Of a stretch of 5,060 bases of DNA, positions 1 to 5,060 are shown one piece after another. Within the stretch, counting starts at the first letter, position 1. The number at the start of each line of letters is the position of its first letter. Origin of the DNA: Flavobacteriaceae bacterium (GTDB lineage Bacteria; Bacteroidota; Bacteroidia; Flavobacteriales; Flavobacteriaceae); contig JALRKI010000014.1 in the NCBI GenBank assembly GCA_023254815.1, positions 1 through 5,060 on the forward strand, read 5' to 3'. The notes under the pieces are model-generated. The model saw only the letters and a program-made list of their open reading frames with translations. It did not search any database and had not been told where the DNA came from. The translations under genes and the position numbers were made by a program.

Positions 1-277
1 TGGTCACATTGTTGGCTCGAGAGGTTGGAACATTGAGAAATCGTTCGTAGTGCCCTAAATCCAAATCCGTTTCGGCGCCATCATCTGTTACAAAACACTC
101 ACCGTGCTCATAAGGATTTAAGGTTCCTGGATCGATGTTGATATAAGGATCGAGTTTTTGAATGGTAATTCTAAAGCCTTGGGCTTGAAGAAGTTTTGCT
201 AAAGAAGCGGCTACAATGCCTTTTCCAAGAGAGGAACTCACTCCTCCGGTTACGAATACATACTTGGTATTTGGCAT
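1..277 (-). CDS. pyrG: CTP synthase, N-terminal part (runs off left edge)
   Basis: CTP synthase makes CTP from UTP, ATP and glutamine-derived ammonia in the cytosol, the last step of de novo pyrimidine nucleotide synthesis. Only the first 92 codons of a protein usually near 535-550 residues are present. They cover the start of the synthetase (amidoligase) domain; the glutamine amidotransferase domain lies outside the window. I read MPNTKYVFVTGG at the start, then the nucleotide-binding loop GGVSSSLGKG (residues 11-20), KLDPYINIDPGT (41-52), HGECFVTDDGAETDLDLGHY (58-77) and ERFLNVPTS (78-86). Asp73 aligns with the Mg-binding Asp72 of the E. coli enzyme. The ATG at 277 is chosen because family proteins begin a few residues before the YxFVTGG strand. 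No Shine-Dalgarno sequence is visible. It follows osmC after 105 nt on the same strand, so it may be read through from the upstream genes or have its own promoter. The identification is very secure. Confidence 0.98.
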   Translation of the reverse strand, partial: MPNTKYVFVTGGVSSSLGKGIVAASLAKLLQAQGFRITIQKLDPYINIDPGTLNPYEHGECFVTDDGAETDLDLGHYERFLNVPTSRANNVT

Positions 278-280
278 AAT

Positions 281-293
281 GCGTTTTTGACGC
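281..293 (-). repeat. Small inverted repeat just upstream of pyrG
   Basis: On the plus strand GCGT (281-284) and ACGC (290-293) are perfectly complementary arms around a 5-nt TTTTG loop, ending 3 nt before the pyrG start codon. A second tiny palindrome, GCAT-A-ATGC (274-282), overlaps it and includes the start codon. In an mRNA these could weakly occlude initiation. With arms of only 4 bp they may equally be chance. Confidence 0.3.
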
Positions 294-296
294 TAA

Positions 297-304
297 CAAA
301 TTTA
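297..304 (-). promoter_or_regulatory. Candidate Bacteroidota -7 promoter box for pyrG
   Basis: The minus strand reads TAAATTTG here, an exact match to the TAnnTTTG -7 consensus described for Bacteroidota primary-sigma promoters. It lies 19 nt upstream of the pyrG ATG, so transcription would start roughly 10-15 nt before the codon. No TTTG -33 box sits at the expected distance of about 19 nt upstream; the sequence there is CCCG. The region is very AT-rich, so a chance match is plausible. Confidence 0.3.
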
Positions 305-316
305 AAAAAATAGTCT

Positions 317-333
317 CAGATTCGGGCAGATTC
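317..333. repeat. Two direct copies of CAGATTC, 10-bp period
   Basis: CAGATTC occurs at 317-323 and again at 327-333, separated by GGG, so the copies start 10 bp apart, one helical turn. They lie in the osmC-pyrG gap, just upstream of the candidate -7 box. Such spacing could suit a dimeric regulator binding one face of the DNA. No known regulator site is recognised, and a 7-bp repeat may be chance. Confidence 0.3.
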
Positions 334-382
334 TTTTACAAATCAATGAACAATAGTGAAGGTAAAAAGTATAAACGTAAAA

Positions 383-784
383 TTATCCCCAACAAAAGTC
401 ACAATTGACGCGAATGTCAGGATGCAAACTGTGATGAACTGGACAGGTTTTAGCAGTGTTTTCTAATATTTTGCAATGCTTGTCTGAGATGCCCTTGGGA
501 AGCAACATTTTTAGATAGATTTCAGAGATACGTCTTGGCTTATCGGTCATAATCTTAGTGACTTCGCAACTCGATCCTTTGAGTTCAACGCCAATAGCAT
601 CGGCCTTTATGGCCATTACAGTAAGCATGCAGTCTGCTAAGGCGGTGGCTACAATATCGGTTGGAGAAAACGCCGAGGCCAATCCGTGATTGTCAAGTGG
701 CGCATCAGTAATATAGGTCATTCCTGACGACAAATGGGTGTTTTCAGTTCGCAATTGACCCAGGTAAACGACTTTTGATGTCAT
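383..784 (-). CDS. OsmC/Ohr-family thiol peroxidase-like protein
   Basis: This 133-residue protein belongs to the OsmC/Ohr superfamily, small cytosolic homodimers that reduce organic hydroperoxides using two conserved cysteines. Both are present: Cys52 in the helix motif SPTDIVATALADCML (40-54) and Cys114 in TCPVHHSLHP (113-122). The N-terminal strands (KVVYLGQLRTE) and the PRRISEIYLKM strand (83-93) also fit. The length is normal for the family. It looks closer to the general OsmC/YhfA-like group than to classical Ohr, so the substrate is not fixed by sequence. An oddity is the C-terminus NCDFCWG, which adds a CxxC pair (Cys128, Cys131); as I recall, relatives end in a cysteine-free beta strand here. 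The ATG overlaps the stop of the upstream LysM gene in an ATGA arrangement (781-784), implying translational coupling, and no Shine-Dalgarno sequence is seen. bshC, upstream in the same block, makes a low-molecular-weight thiol that could serve as a reductant; that link is inference. Confidence 0.92.
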   Translation of the reverse strand: MTSKVVYLGQLRTENTHLSSGMTYITDAPLDNHGLASAFSPTDIVATALADCMLTVMAIKADAIGVELKGSSCEVTKIMTDKPRRISEIYLKMLLPKGISDKHCKILENTAKTCPVHHSLHPDIRVNCDFCWG

Positions 785-2706
785 TGCGATAGTATTTTTA
801 ATTCATAATTGTCAAAAGCAACAATAAAGCAACTCACATTCTCATATCCACCGTTAGGCAATTTTTGATATTCGAAATTATTTTCGAGCATATGAGCCTC
901 CACAGGATTACCTACAGACGTGACCAAATCGGAATACATCCCTAGCCTGTAGAGTAAATCAATAGTCAAATCGTAAGCTCGAACCGCGTATCTGTTGGGA
1001 TAAACATGAAACCTTTCTTGATAACGATCGACAAATTTTTTACTGCGCATGGAGTCCATAGGTTTGTTAATGGTTGCGTACCTGAACTTCAAATTGTTTT
1101 TGTAAGAATTTGAAAAATCTTCATTATCAAATGCTGGATTGAAGTGTGTCGTAGTTAGGGTAATTTCACGTTGTGATGATAACAAGCCGTTTAAAATGCT
1201 GGCAACGTTTGAAGCAAATCCAACATTATCGGTCTCTAAAATTACCATATTATGCCCGTTGATAAGATTATTTCTCATTTCATCGACAGTTAAAAAATAA
1301 CTATCGGTTCCACTTTTAGACACTCTGGAATAAACCATTCTGCCTTGAGGAAATTGAATTTTTAACTCATTGGAACGACTGCGATTATTTCTGTCAGAGA
1401 CAATAACAATGTGGTCAATGGTGTCGTCGTTTTGGATATGAGAAATTATGGCTTTCTTCAATTGAAGGTCGGACGGAATACTTTGAAAAATATTTTTTCT
1501 ATTTTCTTTTGGCAAAGTGTAAGGCGTTATACACGGCACCTCATCTGCACTCAATTTGATAGACGTTTCATCAAACAAGCCCGAGTCAATCGGTCCAATA
1601 ACAGCATCATAATCACCAAAATATCTTGAATTCAAAACTTTGGTCAAGGTAGATTTGTCATTAGCCGAATCAAAAACATCGACAGTTACAGACAATCCTG
1701 CGGCTTTGACATCTTCCAAGGCCAAGGTCATTCCACTGTAAAAATCCAACGACAAGCCTAGAAAACTGCGATTGGAAAAAACATTTTTAAGAGCCGAGAG
1801 GTCATTTGTACCATAATTATCCAATTGAAAAGGCAGAATAACAGCCAATTTTTTCTCTGTCAAATCTGTGAATTTGACTTGAGAAATGCTTTCGTTCGTT
1901 TCGGAATCGGGCTTTGACAACTCGATATTTTGTTTCGGTAATTTAAGTACCATGCCAGCCATCAAGCCCTTTTCCGCAAGAATCGGGTTCCATTCTATGA
2001 TTTCTTCTCGTGTTAAACCCAATGTTTGCTCAAGTTTCAAATATCCAATTTTGGGTGGGACTTCATAATAGTAATAGTCCAAATCATTATTGTCAGGATC
2101 GACTGAAGGTATGTTAGGGACATTTATAATTTGTCCGGCAGCCAGAGTTTCCGTTAACTCTGGATTAATCAATTCAAGCTGTGCCGTACTGATACCAAAT
2201 TTTTGTGAAATCCTCCACTTCCCTTCTTGAGGCTGCACTTCATATGGCTTGAGCCCATTTCCGATGTAACTGGAAATCATTTCCGTGCGGTATACCGGGA
2301 TTTTTACTTTCATGCCACGTTTTAGCCCTTGGTTGTTCAGCTCACTATTAAATGCCAATAAAACAGATTGATCAATCCCATATTTTTTTGATATTCCAAA
2401 AACAGTTTCACCAGCCTTAACCTTGTGTAGTTTAAAGCGACTAAACACTTGTTTAGGCATTTTAATTGGCTCTTTAAGTCGGTAGGTTTCTGGAATCAGA
2501 ATTGTGTTTCCTGGAACTAAATTTTCGTTTAAATTCTTATTCAGTGCTAATAAATCATCGAGAGTAACTTCATACAGTTCGGTGAGTAAAAGCGCAGTAT
2601 CGCCGGTTCGGACTATGTGAGATCTCAATTTTTGACCGTAGGAAATAGTGGTTGACCAGAAACCAACACAGATCAAAAGCGCGATATGTCTAAACTGGAT
2701 ATTCAT
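781..2706 (-). CDS. Secreted LysM-repeat protein with periplasmic-binding-fold domain
   Basis: This 641-residue exported protein is predicted to lie in the periplasm or at the cell wall. Residues 1-24 look like a Sec signal peptide (hydrophobic IALLICVGFW, likely cleavage at SYG|Q). Four LysM-type repeats follow: 30-72 (HIVRTGDTA to ILIP), 94-137 (HKVKAGETVFGISKKYG to VKIP), and two more diverged at 155-197 (YEVQPQEGKWRISQKFG to INVP) and 214-257 (YEVPP to LKLP). LysM modules bind N-acetylglucosamine chains such as peptidoglycan. From about 286 (KLAVILPFQL) to the end the protein resembles a type 1 periplasmic-binding or receptor ligand-binding fold, with DFYSGMTLALED (321-332), YDAVIGPI (366-373) and a late FVDRYQERFHVYPNRYAVRAYD segment (558-579). 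Databases often name such proteins amino-acid ABC transporter binding proteins, but no permease or ATPase is adjacent. A role in sensing or scaffolding wall synthesis, as for the PBP1-like LpoA, is inference. The ATG at 2706 lies 11 nt after guaA, without a Shine-Dalgarno sequence. Confidence 0.9.
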   Translation of the reverse strand: MNIQFRHIALLICVGFWSTTISYGQKLRSHIVRTGDTALLLTELYEVTLDDLLALNKNLNENLVPGNTILIPETYRLKEPIKMPKQVFSRFKLHKVKAGETVFGISKKYGIDQSVLLAFNSELNNQGLKRGMKVKIPVYRTEMISSYIGNGLKPYEVQPQEGKWRISQKFGISTAQLELINPELTETLAAGQIINVPNIPSVDPDNNDLDYYYYEVPPKIGYLKLEQTLGLTREEIIEWNPILAEKGLMAGMVLKLPKQNIELSKPDSETNESISQVKFTDLTEKKLAVILPFQLDNYGTNDLSALKNVFSNRSFLGLSLDFYSGMTLALEDVKAAGLSVTVDVFDSANDKSTLTKVLNSRYFGDYDAVIGPIDSGLFDETSIKLSADEVPCITPYTLPKENRKNIFQSIPSDLQLKKAIISHIQNDDTIDHIVIVSDRNNRSRSNELKIQFPQGRMVYSRVSKSGTDSYFLTVDEMRNNLINGHNMVILETDNVGFASNVASILNGLLSSQREITLTTTHFNPAFDNEDFSNSYKNNLKFRYATINKPMDSMRSKKFVDRYQERFHVYPNRYAVRAYDLTIDLLYRLGMYSDLVTSVGNPVEAHMLENNFEYQKLPNGGYENVSCFIVAFDNYELKILSQ

Positions 2707-2717
2707 CTAGTATATAT

Positions 2718-4250
2718 TTATTCCCATTCTATAGTTGCGGGAGGTTTTGAACTAATGTCATAGACTACACGATTGATGCCACTAACACGATTGATGATGG
2801 CATTTGAGACGTCTTGTAAAAATTTGTACGGCAGATCGACCCAATCGGCGGTCATGCCGTCAGTACTTTCAACAGCTCTCAAAGCAACACATTGTTCATA
2901 GGTTCTTTCGTCCCCCATGACTCCAACGCTGTTAATTGGCAAAAGTATTGCTCCGGCCTGCCATACTCTATCATACAAATCCCAATCTTTCAGACTTTGA
3001 ATAAAAATAGCGTCAACTTCTTGCAATATACTCACCTTTTCTGCGGTTATATCCCCCAAAATCCTAATACCTAATCCAGGTCCAGGAAAGGGATGGCGTC
3101 CTAATATGTGAGCTTCTAATCCCAATGCAGCTCCAACCCTCCTAACCTCGTCTTTAAACAGCAAACGGAGCGGTTCAACCACTTTAAGTTTCATGAAGTC
3201 AGGTAGGCCACCAACATTGTGGTGACTTTTTATTGTTGCTGAAGGTCCTCCTGATACTGAAATGCTCTCAATGACATCAGGATAAATCGTTCCTTGGGCT
3301 AACCATCGAACATTCTCAATTTTATGAGCCTCCTGGTCAAAAACTTCAATGAAGGTACGTCCAATAATTTTTCGTTTCGTCTCTGGATCACTTTCTCCTG
3401 CCAAAGCTTCCAAAAACTGCTTTGAAGCATCGACACCAACGACATTAAGTCCTAATCCGATATACTGATTGAGTACTTGTTGGTATTCATTTTTTCGAAG
3501 CAAGCCGTTATTGACAAAAACACAATATAAATTTTTCCCTATCGCCCGATGCAATAAACAAGCTGCGACAGTAGAATCGACACCTCCCGAAAGGCCAAGT
3601 AGTACTCTGTCATTACCCAATTGAGACTTCAAGCTGTCAATAGTCATTTCGACAAAGGAATCTGGCGTCCAGTTTTGTTTTAAATGAGCAATATCTAATA
3701 AAAAATTCTTTAAAATTTGTGTGCCATGTTCTGAGTGATAAACTTCTGGATGAAACTGTATGGCATAGGTGTCTTCACCACCAATAGTAAAGGCGGCATT
3801 GGTCACGTCTTTTGTGCTGGCCAAAAGTTTTCCATGTTCTGGAAGTTTATTAATGGTATCACTGTGACTCATCCAAACCTGGCTTTCCAATGGCACTCCC
3901 TTGAGAAAGTCACAATTTTGATCGACATAGGTCAAATTGGCTCTGCCATATTCTCTAGTTTTTGAACTTCCCACTTCCCCTCCAGAAAAATGTGCTAAAT
4001 ATTGAGCGCCGTAGCAAATAGCCAAAAGGGGTTTTTTTCGTCGGATGCGCGAAAGGTCGGGGATTAAAGCTTGTTCTGATCTTACCGAAAAAGGACTCCC
4101 TGATAATATTACCGCTTTATAGGGCGATAGGTTTTCAGGAATTTTATTGTAAGGAACAATTTCAGAATAAATATTCAGTTCACGAACTCTTCGTGCAATT
4201 AACTGAGTGTATTGGGAGCCAAAGTCTAAAATTAGTACCTTATCGTTCAT
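2718..4250 (-). CDS. guaA: GMP synthase (glutamine-hydrolysing)
   Basis: GMP synthase converts XMP to GMP in the cytosol using ATP and ammonia released from glutamine. The protein is complete at 510 residues, close to the usual 510-525. The class I glutamine amidotransferase domain (about 3-190) has the nucleophile Cys79 in LLAICYGAQ and His167-Glu169 in QFHPEV. The ATP-pyrophosphatase domain follows with the P-loop SGGVDS (221-226). The C-terminal dimerisation part has HHNVGGLP (343-350), GRHPFPGPGLGIRILG (384-399) and the hallmark end KPPATIEWE (502-510). All key residues look intact. I place the start at the ATG at 4250 (MNDKVLILDFGSQ). A TTG two codons upstream (4256) would add only Met-Thr and is less likely. 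It follows bshC by 55 nt and precedes the LysM gene by 11 nt, so all three are probably co-transcribed. The leader is AT-rich with no Shine-Dalgarno sequence and no guanine riboswitch fold that I can see. Confidence 0.98.
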   Translation of the reverse strand: MNDKVLILDFGSQYTQLIARRVRELNIYSEIVPYNKIPENLSPYKAVILSGSPFSVRSEQALIPDLSRIRRKKPLLAICYGAQYLAHFSGGEVGSSKTREYGRANLTYVDQNCDFLKGVPLESQVWMSHSDTINKLPEHGKLLASTKDVTNAAFTIGGEDTYAIQFHPEVYHSEHGTQILKNFLLDIAHLKQNWTPDSFVEMTIDSLKSQLGNDRVLLGLSGGVDSTVAACLLHRAIGKNLYCVFVNNGLLRKNEYQQVLNQYIGLGLNVVGVDASKQFLEALAGESDPETKRKIIGRTFIEVFDQEAHKIENVRWLAQGTIYPDVIESISVSGGPSATIKSHHNVGGLPDFMKLKVVEPLRLLFKDEVRRVGAALGLEAHILGRHPFPGPGLGIRILGDITAEKVSILQEVDAIFIQSLKDWDLYDRVWQAGAILLPINSVGVMGDERTYEQCVALRAVESTDGMTADWVDLPYKFLQDVSNAIINRVSGINRVVYDISSKPPATIEWE

Positions 4251-4305
4251 GGTCAAAAATAAGCATTGATTTTTAGCTGATCTTGTTTATTTGGTATTAA
4301 TTTAT
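4251..4305. other. bshC-guaA spacer
   Basis: This 55-nt AT-rich spacer shows no terminator-like hairpin and no convincing promoter. A TATTTTTG string (4254-4261, minus strand) resembles a -7 box but lies only 3 nt before the guaA ATG and has no -33 partner. The spacer is too short for a riboswitch. Confidence 0.5.
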
Positions 4306-5060
4306 TCACATCGAAATAATATAAAATCCTTGCGTCATGGGGTCCAAGGAGTCAAACAATTCAGATTTGAATTTAGTTCCAAATTCGTTATAAAAAGAGG
4401 CAAAATTGAGGTGTCTTTCTTGCATTTTCTCATTGGGGTTCACTTCCCGATATTGTTCCTCTATACGCCTAATATTTTGGACATATTTCTTATTTTGAGC
4501 CCTTAACCATCGCTTTTCCAAATTTTTGAGTCCTTTGTTTTGCTTACTCAGCTGAGCTTCCACCGCTGACATGAAAGATGGATCGGTAGCTTCGGCATGC
4601 CTCTTGAGAATATTGAATTGCTGGGATAGCTGATCATATAGGCTTTGAAAATCTGGCTTGCAATCTCCATTTTTTAGAGCAAATTCATCGGTGACCTCCT
4701 TGAGAGGACGTAGAAAATCCTTATTGGGCAAACCCAATTTCATCCATTTTTGTTCTTGTTGTTTGGACACCAGCAAAGCACTATTTCTGATTTTTAAAAT
4801 TGGAAAAGTAATATTTTGAGCATCAAAGTAAGATTTCAACTGAAGCCAATAGGCGATTTCGGCACCTCCGCCAACATAGCAAAGGTTTGGTAAAACAACC
4901 TCTTGATAGACAGGCCTCAGCAAAGCATTAGGAGAAAATCGGTCTGGATGAAGCTCCATTTCATTGAGCAGTTCTTCTTCTGACCAACTATAATTTGACC
5001 CTGCGCAAGAAAATCCATTGTCAAGTCGCTCTATCCTAACTCTTGTATTTTGAGACAAAT
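4306..5060 (-). CDS. bshC: Bacillithiol synthase BshC, C-terminal half (runs off right edge)
   Basis: BshC adds cysteine to glucosamine-malate, the last step in making bacillithiol, a low-molecular-weight thiol that replaces glutathione in Bacillota and many Bacteroidota. About 251 codons are visible of a protein usually near 520-545 residues; the N-terminal half and true start are outside the window. Numbering from the first full codon (5058), I see FSPNALLRPVYQEVVLPNLC (41-60) and YVGGGAEIAYWLQLK (61-75), the strongly conserved core signature, then FPILKIRNSALLV (85-97). A long charged helical stretch at about 137-205 matches the C-terminal coiled coil used for dimerisation. The end has MQERHLNFASFYNEFG (212-227), typical of the family. 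The codon at 5058 is TTG and is internal Leu, not a start. It is the first gene of the visible co-directional block, 55 nt before guaA. The stop is TGA at 4306-4308. The identification is secure; the reaction is known from the family. Confidence 0.95.
   Translation of the reverse strand, partial: LSQNTRVRIERLDNGFSCAGSNYSWSEEELLNEMELHPDRFSPNALLRPVYQEVVLPNLCYVGGGAEIAYWLQLKSYFDAQNITFPILKIRNSALLVSKQQEQKWMKLGLPNKDFLRPLKEVTDEFALKNGDCKPDFQSLYDQLSQQFNILKRHAEATDPSFMSAVEAQLSKQNKGLKNLEKRWLRAQNKKYVQNIRRIEEQYREVNPNEKMQERHLNFASFYNEFGTKFKSELFDSLDPMTQGFYIISM

Larger units (their letters stand above)
278..382. other. osmC-pyrG intergenic region
   Basis: This 105-nt gap is the longest non-coding stretch in the window. 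It is AT-rich and holds a candidate -7 box (297-304), a short direct repeat (317-333) and a 4-bp-stem inverted repeat (281-293). I see no GC-rich hairpin followed by a T-run on the minus strand, so there is no evident intrinsic terminator after osmC. Transcription from the upstream genes could therefore continue into pyrG. Confidence 0.6.

Noticed and set aside
1411..1629. Plus-strand open frame of 72 codons inside the LysM/PBP1-like gene
   Set aside because: It lies wholly antisense to a well-supported gene, has no recognisable domain, and is of a length expected by chance. The frames at 1886-2068, 2892-3074, 3735-3965 and 4291-4506 are rejected for the same reason; the last is almost wholly antisense to bshC.
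784..1851. Annotation of the C-terminal domain as a true amino-acid ABC transporter component
   Set aside because: No permease or ATPase gene is nearby and the domain is attached to LysM repeats, so only the fold family is claimed, not transport.
2635..2706. Lipoprotein signal (Cys13 in LLIC) in the LysM protein
   Set aside because: The residue before the cysteine is Ile rather than Gly, Ala or Ser, and the cysteine sits inside the hydrophobic core. A standard signal peptidase I site near residue 24 fits better.
4254..4261. TATTTTTG (minus strand) as a -7 promoter box for guaA
   Set aside because: It lies 3 nt from the start codon, which would place the transcription start at or inside the coding region, and no TTTG -33 box is found at the right distance.
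5056..5058. TTG as the start codon of a 250-residue protein at the right edge
   Set aside because: The frame stays open to the window edge and the product matches only the C-terminal half of BshC, so this codon is an internal leucine of a gene cut by the window.
1..5060. A novel defence, mobile or phage system
   Set aside because: All five genes are recognisable housekeeping or envelope families in one orientation. No transposase, integrase, toxin-antitoxin pair, terminal inverted repeat, CRISPR repeat or tRNA was found on either strand.

Overview
The window is a compact block of conserved chromosomal genes, all read on the minus strand. It most likely comes from a member of the Bacteroidota, probably a flavobacterium-like lineage. 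Three things suggest this: the PyrG N-terminus carries a Bacteroidota-style sequence (GGVSSSLGKG, ERFLNVPTS); the genes lack Shine-Dalgarno sequences and have AT-rich leaders; and a bacillithiol gene sits beside a LysM/periplasmic-binding-fold protein of a type common in that phylum. The assignment to phylum is fairly firm. The class is an inference from remembered gene neighbourhoods.

In the direction of transcription (right to left) the layout is as follows. The C-terminal half of bshC (bacillithiol synthase) enters from the right edge at 5060 and ends at 4306. After a 55-nt gap comes a complete guaA (GMP synthase, 4250-2718). Eleven nucleotides further on is a secreted protein with four LysM-type repeats and a type 1 periplasmic-binding-protein-like domain (2706-781). 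Its stop codon overlaps the start of an OsmC/Ohr-family peroxidase-like gene (784-383) by 4 nt. After a 105-nt intergenic region, the largest gap in the window, pyrG (CTP synthase) begins at 277 and runs off the left edge.

The tight spacing from bshC to osmC suggests one transcription unit. The 105-nt gap before pyrG is the only place with room for a separate promoter, and it holds a -7-like TAAATTTG box, a short direct repeat and a small inverted repeat. guaA and pyrG are both glutamine-dependent amidotransferases of nucleotide synthesis. bshC and osmC both concern low-molecular-weight thiol and peroxide chemistry. The LysM/PBP1-like protein is the envelope component and the least understood gene.

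I see no mobile element, CRISPR array, RNA gene, phage gene or clear defence system. The window looks like ordinary core genome. The points most worth a second look are the LysM plus binding-fold protein, its translational coupling to a cytosolic OsmC protein, and the extra C-terminal CxxC of that OsmC protein.
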